In this document: piece by piece, positions 21,001 through 35,268 of the stretch
Layout of the letters: every line of letters starts with the position of its first letter
Numbering within the stretch: the stretch's first letter is position 1
The notes under the pieces: model-generated
Database searches by the model: none
Told to the model about the DNA's origin: nothing
The model's input: the letters and a program-made list of their open reading frames with translations, nothing else
Source of the DNA: Spirogloea muscicola
Lineage: Eukaryota > Streptophyta > Zygnematophyceae > Spirogloeales > Spirogloeaceae
Direction of reading: 5' to 3'
Assembly (NCBI GenBank): GCA_009602725.1
Contig: WELB01000097.1
Span: 493,001-557,000 of the forward strand
DNA: 64,000 bases
Translations under genes and position numbers: made by a program

Positions 21001-22340
21001 AGTACTTCTGCGTGCAGGATCGAAAGTGCGGGACTACGCACCTTCCGCAGGGCAGCAATGACATCTCCAACCACCTCATGGTGAGGCCCCAACTTCGGCT
21101 TCCGGCTGGTAATGTGGAATTGGTGCACATGCCCCTTACCACCCTTCAGATCCCCATGGCTTGGCCTGACTGCATCTCTCCGTTCGCTGCCAGCAGCCTC
21201 ATGAGGACGTGGCAAGGCCGGGCCAAAGACAGGCAGCTGCACATGCAGATCTGCCTGGCCAGGGCTGCTTGGCAAAAACGCGCCCAGCCTGGGCCCTTCT
21301 TCAGCACATGTTGCTGCTAGCTGTACTGACGAACCTGGCTGTCTGTATGCTGGCGTGACTGCTACCTGCGAGTGACCTGATATCGGCAGCCATTGAGGGT
21401 GTCTCTGGGGCTGGTTATATAGAATGGTCTCGACCGCAGATTGCCTGTCGTGGCTGTGCTGTGTAGACCCTTGAAGATTTGTGCCACTGTGAAATCCTCT
21501 GGAGCCTGCGATTGCCCCATTCGTTGTCAACGGTGTGCTACTCCCCCTAGTTGTGCCATGGGCCTGCGGTAAGGAATGTTGGCTGTCCTCCACGGCACCT
21601 CTTACAAACGGAGCTCTGTCGACCCCTTGACTAGCAACCGCACTTGGACTGCTCCCTGAGTCAGAGGTGTGCCCTCCTTGATGCACAACGCCGGCCTCCG
21701 CTTCCCTGCATGACAGCCCTGTATCTGCTGTCTCCAGCTCAACTCCATGAGAAGGTGCAACGAGCTTTCCTCTATTGTTCTCCGTGCAACTTCCCGGACC
21801 AGCAATGGAAGGAGGCGCTTTTTTTGTTTTGGTGCTTTCAGAAGTGGGGGCGAGCTGCGTCTGATAGTTTCCGCTTGTCGGGGATGCCAGACCACCTTGC
21901 TTGGCAGCCGGTACAGTGTATACCACCTTGGTCCTTGGATCAGGAAAGGGAGTTGCAGATGCGTTCAAGCGCCTTAGGGACGAGAAGCTCGGCGGAGGCC
22001 CCAGCAGGGCCGGACTGATCAGAGCATTGGGAGTGCCCTCATTGCTTGCGCTCGCCTTGCCATGCCTCAGGCTTTGCTCTGCTGTGAAGACCGGAAGCGG
22101 CGGTGAGATGGGGGGCAAGTAGGGAGTGAGGAGCGGCTGTGGCTGGGGCTGGGGCTGGGGCTGGCTCTGGGGCTGAGGCAATCCAGCAAACGCTGGCCTC
22201 GAGCGGTGCTGCTCGTCAGTCTGCTGCTGCGGTTGCTGTAGCACAGTCTCCACCGGCGACCGCGAGCTGTGTGTGGCGCCAGCAGCAAAGACGGCCCTTG
22301 CGCCCTTCAGCAGGGGGACAGCGACCTTGCTGCGCAGCAT
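18049..22340 (-). CDS. PPR-SMR protein, At1g18900/At1g74750 type
   Basis: Nine exons on the minus strand: 22340-21042, 20855-20688, 20544-20327, 20156-19951, 19727-19619, 19526-19321, 19117-18894, 18836-18384 and 18204-18049. They give about 1012 residues with every junction in phase. Residues 1-430 are low-complexity, with QP repeats and a basic start (MLRSKVAVPLLKGARAVF) that could be an organelle transit peptide. A short VVGDVIAALRK segment precedes about eight PPR motifs (for example TLIDLYSKAGRHKDAIDIF, AMINLCGKAGYYAEAEAFF). A TYTLLLSSCTD / ACTGHPVHS block is typical of this subfamily. The C-terminus is an SMR domain (about 904-985: LDLHYMSPGTA, ITGWGRRSRIIGTS). PPR proteins bind organelle RNA in a sequence-specific way, and SMR domains can be nucleases. 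The target here is unknown. The first exon could in principle start upstream at a non-ATG codon, but ATG at 22340 is preferred. Confidence 0.9.
22139..22170 (-). repeat. GGGGCT tandem coding Gln-Pro repeats
   Basis: On the plus strand the hexamer ggggct repeats about four times. On the minus strand it encodes QPQPQP in the low-complexity N-terminus of the PPR-SMR protein. Confidence 0.8.
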
Positions 22341-23265
22341 GGCGCCCTGTACGCGCAGCACACGTGGAGACCCCGACAAGCTCTGCTGTTAGCGAACTGA
22401 CGAATGCAGCAAGTGAGTGATAAGCTCGGCCAAGAGCTCAGGACGCAGGAAGCCATTTTGGCTAACGGTCGCAGAAAGCAATGAGATGCCTCCCTTTGCC
22501 ATTGATTCCCTCAATGGATACTACAAATGGATACCAAAGAGCCTCTTTTTCTGACAACACCCAAGGCCCTCAATTCCCTGCACGCACGGGCGAGAGCCTC
22601 ATCTCTGGTCGACAATCCTGGATGTTTCCCGTCAGGCCAGCACTCCGAGCAACAATCAACGGTTGCCGCGCCCAAGGTCCGGCACGTCATGCGACGCAGC
22701 ATGCGGGGAATGACTCGCCTGCATCGTTGCGCCTCAATTTTAGTCGGTCGTCGGGGAGTCAGAGCTGTAGTCCGCTGCTGACGATGGAGGCTGCAATGGA
22801 GGCTTAAGCCGGCTGGACGAGAGCCACGATCTGGACGCTCCAGCAGCGCGCTCTCGCAGAGCTCAAAGCCCGCTAGGCCGCGGGCGGCCCGCCGTCAAGC
22901 CGCCGCCGGAGGCCGACGGCAGCCCGGCGCCGCCGGTCCGCGGCCCGGGGCTGGCGCTCGCGCCGCCATGGCCGGGGCTGCGATCATGCTAGTGTGGGCT
23001 TTGGGGTAGCGAAAGCGGAACGAAGCTGCGGCCCCCACTGCAGTGGGCAAAGAATCAGAGAAAACGTAGCTCTCTTCCAAAATGGGTCGAGAGAGCTGTA
23101 AAAAGCCAGCCCACAAAAGAACGCACAATATACGAAGAAGAAGCAGCTCTTTCAAAGAAAGGGCGATGGCTTGAGACCCTGCTCGGTGGCTTCAGCAGCT
23201 CAACCAGCTCGCCCGCCACGCCATCGTCCGCCGCTTCCGTCGGGAGCCGGTGGACTTTCCTGCAG
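22341..23265. other. Upstream region of the PPR-SMR gene
   Basis: No recognised gene. The part next to 22340 should hold the promoter and leader of the PPR-SMR gene. Bases 22850-22985 are GC-rich. A weak hairpin-module fragment (ctgtaaaaagccagcccaca) lies near 23094. Confidence 0.4.
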
Positions 23266-23271
23266 CCGGGT

Positions 23272-23448
23272 CGTTAGCGCAGGTGTACCGTATGCGCTTG
23301 GCCGTCTCGCTGCAGCGGTCTATGGCCCGCGCGCTGCACCTGCGTGCCGGCAGAGCCCTCGCTGCTGCCTCTGGCTCTTGCTAGGGGACCCGCTTCCAGG
23401 AGCCCAGCTTCTCTGATCTGAGGCTGCTAAGCAGGGTTTACTGACCTC
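23272..23448 (-). repeat. Dispersed repeat R1, inverted copy close to 4690-4865
   Basis: It matches 4690-4865 almost throughout: gtatgcgcttggccgtctcg, ctgcacctgcgtgccggcag, gggacccgcttccaggagcc and a cagggtttactga end. The two copies are 18.6 kb apart and look like the most recently dispersed pair in the window. Confidence 0.8.
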
Positions 23449-23479
23449 GTAGCTGCTTTGTTACTTTTTGTGCTTGTGT

Positions 23480-24640
23480 TTCTCAGCGCTTCCCCTGGCC
23501 ACCTTCTCGTACTCTGTTCATCCTTTTTTGGGCTGGCTTTTCCAGCCCCTATCCTCAATGGGCGAGCCCTTTCTTCTGCGGCTTGCTCACTAGGGGATGT
23601 TGAGCACCCGGTGGCCATTTGGGTCGCTGTATGGTTTCGCGCTTCTCTGGCCCCTTCGACTCCCGTTCATTCTTTTTCTGAGCTGGTCAATTGAGCCATC
23701 TCCCTCTACTGGAAGACTCTTTCTCCGCGGGCCCCCTTTGGAAGAAAAAGTGTTCTCATGGAAGGTAGGGGCTGGGAAAATGCGGCTGCTGATAAAATGG
23801 GAAAGAAGAATTGGCTCTGCCAATGGGGGCAAGGGCTGGTATAAGCCACCGAAAAGAATTGACAAGGCTCGAAGGGGCTTCACTACGAAGGGGCCAAAAG
23901 TGCTATCTCAGAACTGGAGAAGGCCAGCCCTGAAAGAATGGACGAGGTCCATGGAAAAGCTCACTTCTTTTCTCTCTTTTCTCCAGCCCTGGCCCCTTCA
24001 CTCATATTTCTGGGCTGGCCTCTCACAGCCCTTGCCCCCCTTGAGAGAGCCACTTCTCACAGCCACCGCCCTCTCCTGGAAGCGTCCTTCTCTCTCTTCT
24101 CCAGCTCCAGCTGCAAGTTACTCCGACTTGCAGCTGCTGACTCGGGCTTACTAAGCTCCCACTCGCTCTCTTGCATAGCTGTGTGCTTTTGGCGCCTTTC
24201 GGCCCTTTGGGCCTTGTTCATTCTTTCTGGGCTAGCTTTTCGCAGCAGAATACAGCTCTTCCAGATTGACATTAATCGCTGTGCGAGGCCAGCCCAAAGG
24301 AATGGACACGTTCTGATAGGGCCGGATGGCGCAAAAGGCAGAAATCTAGTCTCCAAGACGTCAGCAAGTGGGCTCTTTTAAACCTCTAGTCAGTAAGTGC
24401 CGCCGCCCCTGCCCCCTTTGGAAGACCTCACCTTTCCTGTGAGAGGCCAGCCCAAGAGGAATGAACGAAGGCCGCAAGCGCTGGAAAGCGCAAGCAACAA
24501 ATTGCAAATAGCTCTACTGACAAAGGTGATGGCTGGAAGAGGCCAGCCCAGAACAGGGCGACGTAATTTCGACCTCTACTTATTCAGATCTGCACTTGCT
24601 GAGAAGAGGCAATAAAGCGGATACTTGCAGAATTCACGGA
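23480..24640. repeat. Cluster of hairpin modules in both orientations
   Basis: Hairpin modules lie at 23510-23580 (inverse), 23815-23960 (direct, two), 23985-24085 (inverse), 24190-24250 (inverse), 24262-24330 (direct) and 24435-24470 (direct). R1-end fragments sit at 24110-24155 and 24375-24400. Direct and inverse copies alternate, giving several potential large inverted repeats. Confidence 0.65.
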
Positions 24641-24654
24641 AATTCGTGTCGTAT

Positions 24655-25005
24655 TTGTTGCGTATTTGTTCCGGCCCTCTCAGACCTTGTAAATCTCGTT
24701 GGGCTGGCCTCTCACAGCCATCGCCTTACATTGGACAAGCTATAAGCTATAAGCTATAAGCTAACAAGCTATACTTTCTTGAAGGAATGCAGAAGGCGCA
24801 AAAAGCGAACAAAATCAGTTGAATGTCGTTAAGATCTGGAAGGGTGCTGCTGAACCTTGGCCCCTTTGAGAGAGCCACTTCCTTCTGTAGCGCTTTTAGC
24901 GATTTCCCTGGCCCCTTCGATCCTTCTTTAAGTCCTGGGCTGGCCTCTCCTAGCCACCGCCCTCTCCTGGAAGCGTCTGTCTCTCTGTAAGCCCTAACCT
25001 TCTAA
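24655..25005 (-). repeat. Inverted hairpin modules and 7-base tandem repeat
   Basis: Inverse modules occur at 24673-24725 (ccctctcagaccttgtaaat, gttgggctggcctctcacag) and 24905-24975. Between them, 24738-24772 holds about three to four copies of the heptamer ataagct. This run marks the left flank of the helicase gene. Confidence 0.65.
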
Positions 25006-25630
25006 AACAGCAGCCGCAAGTCGGATCGAGAGAATGAGCTACTTCGAAGTCTCCTCGATTTTCCGCTTGAGGCTGGCCAGGAGACTAGCCAAACGAGTCA
25101 CGCCGGATCTGGCGCATCGGACGGCTGGCTTCTGCCGCTGGCCGCTCTCGCGACGGGAGGCCGACGGGACGAATTGGGCGTGCCATCGTTTGCCCCGTCA
25201 GGCCCGGTGCCCCCTGCTCCGCCACTCCTTGATCGACGGCGCAGGCTGGCCGGGCGCCGTCAGGACGGCGCGGATCGACCGCAGCCAACGGCTGCGATGG
25301 GCGCTTCCGGATCGGTTCCCCGCGCCCCCTGGGCTAGGGTTTGTTTGGACCCCCCCACGCCATAGTCGAACGCCCGCGCAAGTTCCGGACCAAAGCCGCG
25401 CTCCACGCTCCCCCCCCGCGCCTGCTTGCCTGCTTGCTCGGGTGACAGCCGCCCGCCGCCGCCGCTGCCGCCGCTGCTGCAGCCGCTGCCGGATCCTGTC
25501 TACAGTCCGCTCGCCGTCGCGCCGCCGGAGCCGTTGCCGTTGTCGCCGCCGCCGCCGTCGCCGTCGCCACGCCGTCGCCGTCGCTGCCGTCGCCACCGTT
25601 GCCTCCGCGTCGCTTTCAGGACCTGCAGCC

Positions 25631-28925
<3,295 letters not shown>

Positions 28926-29519
28926 GGAGAGGCGTGAGCTTGAAGCTGGTGCCTGCAAGGAGAAAGCCTATTGAGGGATCAGCTTTCATTGCTGGAGCGC
29001 AGTGTTGGCTTTACTAGAAGATGTGGAATAGTGCAGGTTGTCCTTTCCCTGGAATGAAAGCAGCACAGGGGAAGCCTTTCAAGTTTCTTGTTTGTATGCA
29101 GCTTGATTGAGGCACTGACTGGAAGTTGCTCACTTTGCCAACACCCAGGGCATATCAAGCGGCTCCCTTTGGGAATCAAGCAAATTATGTAATGTGCATG
29201 TTGTCTTTCAGGCCCACGTGTCCCTTGATGAGGCAGTTCACTTTTGCCACATGTTGGGCAGCATAAAGCAGATGCTGCAAGTTGTCCTGCATATAATGGA
29301 GGGCTTACTTGGAAAGGTGGTCTCCTGTGGATTGTTGGTGGTCTGCTCGCCATATTTGGTAGACAAGGGGAAGGGCAGTACAGTAGGGCGCGTGTGCAGC
29401 TAGCCAGTAAAGATAGGGTTGCAAGAAGGGCACTACTCAGGAGCTGCAGTAAGGCTGCAATTACGTTATGATCGTGCAGCAACTTATCACAATAAGAATG
29501 TCCAGACCACGTTCTTGGG
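28926..29519. other. 3' flank of UAP56 and upstream of the CCCH gene
   Basis: No coding exon was recognised. The left part is probably UAP56 3' untranslated sequence. The right part ends in a C-rich run that leads into the assembly gap. Confidence 0.4.
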
Positions 29520-29656
29520 GTGCTTGGTTGCCTAATACAGCCAATTCAAGGTTCTCGGCTTCTCGTTGGCTCGTGTGCTCAAACGGCGCGGCAGCCTCCT
29601 ATCGGCTCCGTTAGTAATCACGCTGCGGCCCCGCCCCCCCCCTTCCCCCCCCCCCC

Positions 29657-29787
29657 NNNNNNNNNNNNNNNNNNNNNNNNNNNNNNNNNNNNNNNNNNNN
29701 NNNNNNNNNNNNNNNNNNNNNNNNNNNNNNNNNNNNNNNNNNNNNNNNNNNNNNNNNNNNNNNNNNNNNNNNNNNNNNNNNNNNNNN
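29657..29787. other. Assembly gap (131 N)
   Basis: A run of N follows a poly-C stretch (29634-29656) and precedes GC-rich coding sequence. The gap hides the start of the CCCH zinc-finger gene. It most likely reflects failure to sequence a C/G homopolymer-rich region. Confidence 0.98.
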
Positions 29788-32179
29788 CCGCAGCGGCGGA
29801 CGCGGGGTCGGCGGGCGCGCCGGCGGTGGGGGCGGGCGAGGCGCGGGAGGAGCGCGAGGAGGCCTCGCACCGCGCGCGCACGGACTGCGTCTACTACCTC
29901 GCCTCCCCCGCCTCCTGCAAGAAGGTCCGCCGCGCTCCGCCGCTCGTCTCCTCGGCGCCATGGAGACGACCCCGAGCGCTGGCATGGCTTCACTGTGCCA
30001 TGAGGCGCGCTCCGCCACAGTCGGACTGGACGTTTCACGCGACTGGACGCATTAGGCGTAACATTAAACTCTCGTCTCTGCCGGAAGCCTTTGGCTGGCG
30101 AGAAGAAGCGGCAGGCCTTGGCTGCGGCAGCCGTGGCTCCCAGTCAGCCGCCGTTGAGCTGCTGCCCTCAGACCGTTGGAGTGCGCCGCTGTCGCGGGCA
30201 GGGCGCAGAGTGCAAGTTCCGGCACAACGACGCCGCCCGGGCCAACCCTCGGGACTGCGTCTTCTGGCTCTCCGACTGCTGCGCGCGCCTCGACTGCCCC
30301 TTCCGCCACCCGGTCGGTGGCTGCTTGCTTTGGCCACCCCGCGGTCTGGTCCAGCCGTGCGCCTAAGGGCTAGGGGCAATTGTCAGAGCTGTGAATGCTT
30401 GCGCTGTGATGTCGTCCGCTTGATTGCTGAGTTGGGTTTGGCGAAAGTCCTGTAAGCTGGAGCCTTTGCAGCCCAATGAGAATGCACAAGGCCACAGCTC
30501 GACAGTGGTGGCCAGCTTACGCTTGACTTGACCTGCATCCACGTGCACTCGCGCCTGTGACTGACGTATCGCCGCCTGTTGCTGTGGCAGCCGCTGGATG
30601 GCCGGCTTGTGCCCACGGCGCTGGCAGCAGAAAATGCGCGCTGCTTCTACTTTGCGAAGGGCTTCTGCTTCAAGGGCGACCGCTGTCCCTACCTCCACGC
30701 TGCTGAGAAGCACGCGGCTCCGTCACCCGCCGGAGGCGCAGCTGCCTCGACCGGATCCTCCAAGAGCGAGGGGGCCGGGGCCCTTGGGGCGAACACGCAG
30801 CAGCCGTTGTCGCCACCTCAGTCTGCTTCCGTCACACCGAAGTTCAAGAACGTCTACAGACGGCCGCCTGGGCTGGCTACGCCGGTGGCTCCTGGCGCTG
30901 CCAGGCCGGCAGTCACCCCTGCCAGCAAGCTTGTGGGTAGGCTGCAGACACAGTCCAGCATTGAGGAGACGCAGGGGCACAGCGAGGGCGACGACTTTGA
31001 TCAGGAGGAGTTTGATGTTCTCGTCGACGATGAAGCTGGTGAGCCGGGGGTCAGAACACACTATGCTGAGGTCTGCGGCGATGGATACTTTGAGGAGGAT
31101 GATTATGGCGCTTACCAGCTGAGCGACCAAAAGAGGCGGCGGAGGAGCGTGCGGGACAGGCTCGGAGGGTACTACATGAATGGCGTCAGGCAGCTGAATG
31201 GCTTCACTGCAGGGGAGTATGGTGAGGCTGGGCTGGAAGTGGTGCTCGATATGAGCACGCAGGCTATACAGGCCAGGACTGCGCCTGGCCCTGCCCGGCC
31301 GATGTCCACCCGCCTTCGGAAGCGCCTGGGTGCTGGACCTGAGCAGAGTCCTGGCAAGAAGAGCGAGCCTTCTACACAGGTACATTTTTGCTGAGTACTT
31401 CTGAGCTGACAATGCTGAGCTGGCAGGTTCTTCTGAGAATCTGATTTATTTCTTGTCTGCAGCAATAACTATAAGTGATTTACAGTCAAGTTTATGGTCA
31501 AGCTTGACCGACCCACTGAATCTGGACAATGTGGCAGAGAGTGGGCTCTCAAAAGGGTCAAGAGCACCCTGATGAGCACCACAATGGCGGGAGCAGCGCA
31601 GGTGTAGGTGCATCTGACGGCAGGAAGCGCAGGAAGGGGCAGGCGCAGGAGCTTGGGCCCTTCGACGGGCCCAAGTCGCTTGAGGAGATCCTGGCTGACA
31701 AGACGAAGTCGTTGCAGCAGCCAGCTGCAGGTGGTGCCAAAAGCAGTCCTGGCCCTGAGACAAATGCTGGGGCTCGTCAGCCTGAGGCTGGCACGCCTGC
31801 AAAGCGCTTTGGCGCTGCTGCTGCTGCCAGGGCGCGGCAGATCCTTGGTCAGGCCAGGACACCTGCCAAAGAAGACGCCAAAAAGCCAGTCTCTATTGCT
31901 GGCCAAGGTCAGGGCGTGTCTGGCGCCGAGGAGAGAACGACCATTGCTGGCGAGCTAGAGTCCAACCCTGTGAGTGATGCAACAGGGCACGCCGTGCCTG
32001 ACGAACCTGGCCCTTCAGAAAGCAAGCCAGATTCTGAGGGAGCCGGCAGACCCCCGTCACAGGCAGATGGCAGTGAGGACGGGCCTGACATCCCATTAGA
32101 AGACTACGAGCTTGAAGATACCGAGCTTGCAGAGGATGAGGAGGATGTGGCTGGCAAGCTTGGCAGCTACTTTACGTGA
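29788..32179 (+). CDS. CCCH zinc-finger protein (5' end lost in gap)
   Basis: Visible exons are <29788-29924, 30202-30312, 30591-31379 and 31538-32179, all joined in phase 0, for about 559 residues after the gap. There are three CCCH fingers. The first is split by intron 1, TDCVYYLASPASCKK then GAECKFRH. The second is DCVFWLSDCCARLDCPFRH, followed by PLDGRL after intron 2. The third is RCFYFAKGFCFKGDRCPYLH. This arrangement matches the plant C3H17/C3H32/C3H34 group. The long remainder is hydrophilic, with acidic blocks (EEFDVLVDDEAGE, the C-terminal EDTELAEDEED) and a conserved-looking FDGPKSLEEILADK motif. CCCH proteins of this kind are expected to bind RNA. Specific targets are not known to me. 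The start codon cannot be seen; a frame is open on the left of the gap, but its use is unproven. Confidence 0.85.
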
Positions 32180-32880
32180 GGTTCAGTGATGCATTGCCAC
32201 TTAGACAAGATAATTCCACATGCCTAACAGACCTGTGAGCTAGAGTAGCATGCACAGTGCCACAGTCAGGACCCCGAATTGGCAGTGGTCAGCTGACACA
32301 TCAATGCCAGTGCTGATACCCCAACAGTTCAGTGGGTCCCTGGGCTGTTCGTTCGTCATCTTTGCAGCTACAAGAAGCGGCAAAGTCTTCAGCAGGAACT
32401 AGCAAGATATACACTGACTCTCTTAGACAAGCATCATTGTGCAGCACCACATTGAATGCCTCCGCGCCATCTTACGAGGCACCTGTGCGGATGCCAAGCA
32501 CGTTGCACTTGTCTGTTGTAGCAAAGCGCTGGACTTTACTGTTGTAGCATTTGTGCGTCCGTCATTCCCAGTAAATGCACATGTATCACAGGTCACATAG
32601 ATTCTTCCTCCCATTGCTTCTCTGCCACTGCCCAGGTTTAGCAAGACTAACGCAATTCAGCTGTCTGCACGTGGAGCACGGTTGCTCCAGCACAGGCGGC
32701 TGCAAGTGGGTGGTGAAGGTGGCCAAGTCAACATTTGGCAGCCGGCCCACACAAGCTGCAGGTGCTTGAGATAGGTGCGAGCTAGAAAGGTGTGGGGCAC
32801 CGTAGCAACATTCTCTTTCCTCTCATCAGCAACTGCCTGCACCAGCAGCCGTTTTGTCCATGTGTACCCTGCATAGCTGA
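32180..32880. other. Intergenic, nothing recognised
   Basis: This is the 3' flank of the CCCH gene. No exon or repeat landmark was recognised. Confidence 0.4.
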
Positions 32881-32884
32881 ATGC

Positions 32885-33095
32885 TATGCACTTTGCGGCC
32901 CCTTGGACCGCGCACATTCCTTTCGTGCTGACCTTTCTCACACCATCGTCTCCTATGTTGGAAGAGCTCTCGTGTATTGGTGGCGGAACCATCCAAGCCT
33001 CTGGTTGGCTTTCCCCAGCTTTGTTCACCCTTTTCTGGGCTGGCCAATACCAGCAAAGCCATCGCCATTACTGGAAGAGTCTTTCTTGTTGTCCC
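32885..33095 (-). repeat. Inverted hairpin modules upstream of ClpC
   Basis: ttgcggccccttggaccgcg, cattcctttcgtgctgacct and a second copy, ttgttcacccttttctgggc then tggcc, followed by cattactggaagagtctttc, match the inverse hairpin modules at 24.0 and 24.9 kb. They lie about 400-600 bases upstream of the ClpC start, so they may sit in or near its promoter. Confidence 0.6.
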
Positions 33096-33471
33096 CAATT
33101 TGTTCAGCCGAACCGCTCCATAATCGTTTCGGTCTGATGGACGCGCGCGGTGCGCATGAAACGAAAGGGTGGCCGATTGACGCCAATGCATCGCTGAAGC
33201 GGAAGCTAGTGCAGAAAGTGGATGGTGGGCGCTCGGGTTCCTTGGAGCTTGCAGCTTCGCCCGTCTGGAGGAAGCCCAGTCGGACGTGCCAGCAAAGCAC
33301 GCTCCCCCACGCCCGCGGAGCGTCCGCCGGCAGACGCGGCGGCGGCGGCGGCGGCAGCGGCAAGGCCTCGAAGCCGCTGGCAGCACGCCAGGGAAGCGCA
33401 GTCGCTAGGCCACAGAGTGGGAAGCGGGATATAGAGAGAGGGAGGGAGAGCGAGAGCGTGGGAGGGGCGCC

Positions 33472-35237
33472 ATGGCGCAGTTGGCCCGCGCCGGCGTGCC
33501 GGAGTGCGCGCGGCTGCCGGCGCCGCCGCCGCGGGTGCCGCAGCCCACGCTCCGCCGCTCTGGCGGCGGCATCCACTCTCAATGCCGCCATGGCGTGCGG
33601 CCGTCTGCGGCGGCGGGGAGCTCGAGGACTCCGCCGGTCGAGCAGGCTGCGGGCCTCCGAGGCCACAACGGCAATGCGGCGGTGGCAGCCGGTGGCAAAG
33701 ACCGGAGCTTCGTGAGCGTGGTCTCCAGGAGGATCCGGGCGGCTGGCAGCGGCTCCGGAGCCGCCCGGACTGTGGCCATGTTTGAGCGTTTCACAGAGAA
33801 GGTGGGGCTCTCAGTGCTCCACCTTCTGTTGCCACTGGGACACAGAGACATCCACTGTGATATAGAGGCAGTGCAGGTCATGCACGTTGCTGTGCAGCTG
33901 AGGTGATGACATTTGCCTGCTGATGTATGCCAGATTGTGGACACAGGACAAACAGTGATAGTTGTGGAATGTCATTATGCGCTCCCTTGCCTGTTGATAC
34001 ATAATTTGTTCGATTTTAGTCCCTGAGTGATGTCAAGCATATCTACCAATTCACTTATCCACTGTTCCTGACAGGCTTAAGAGGTCTTGATGATTCTCTT
34101 TGTGATGGCAGGCAATCAAAGTGGTTATGCTAGCACAAGAGGAGGCTCGGCGTTTAGGCCACAATTTTGTAGGAACCGAGCAGGTTTGCACACTTGACTT
34201 TGTCCACGCGGACGTCATTGCCTCAATGTGGCTTCCTGTGCTGCCCTGCAACCCAAGCTCTTGACTTCTCTGTTAAGGGGGCATGAGCTTCCAGAAGTCA
34301 AATGCGGTCCTCTTGTGTCAATGTGAAGGGTCTGTACACATCTTGTAATTTGACATTCTTCAGCTATCTACTCTTCAGATCCTGCTTGGACTTATCGGAG
34401 AAGGGACTGGAATAGCAGCCAAAGTACTGAAATCCATGGGCGTGAATCTCAAAGAGGGTCGTACAGAAGTGGAGAAGGTGCTGTCTATGCTTAAATACTC
34501 AAAGAAGCGGTTGATGTCATTGTTTGGAGCTTTGGAGCTGCTGTGTGCCATGGTCCTCTGTCCATCATAACAAAGTGATACACCACGTGGCAGATTATCG
34601 GCAGGGGAAGTGGATTTGTGGCCGTGGAGATACCGTTTACCCCACGCGCAAAGCGCGTGCTGGAGCTCTCTCTGGAAGAGGCTCGCCAGCTCGGTATTTA
34701 AGCACAGCCTTCTTCCTGCTTCGCCATCTGCTGCATCTTCTTGTCCCTGCTTAGTCAATTATGCTCTTATGGAACAGGTCTGGGGTGCACTAACAGTGCC
34801 GCATGCAGAGCAAATAGAGTCCCACTGCAACTCACCCTCACAGTCTTGCTCAATCTTCGTCGACGGCGTCATGATGGCGTCCTGGCTTTGTACATGACTG
34901 TCATGCTAGGTCACAACTACATCGGAACAGAGCACCTGCTGCTGGGACTTCTACGGGAAGGCGAGGGTGTTGCTGCTCGGGTCCTTGAGAATCTTGGGGC
35001 CGACCCTCAGAAGATCCGCACTCAAGTGAGCATAAGACATTGGAGTGGGGTGGCAGGGCAATTGTGTTAGCCGAGACCACTTCTGACTCTTCAACCTCCC
35101 TGATTAAGAAAGCTTGTCCTTCAGGTAGTACTGCATACACTGATATGCATGCAATTTCAAGAAAAAATCTTCAATTAGGGCAGACAGGCTTTCTGCATAT
35201 ATATAGAGAGAAAATACATTTATATAGGTATATGTAA

Positions 35238-35268
<31 letters not shown>

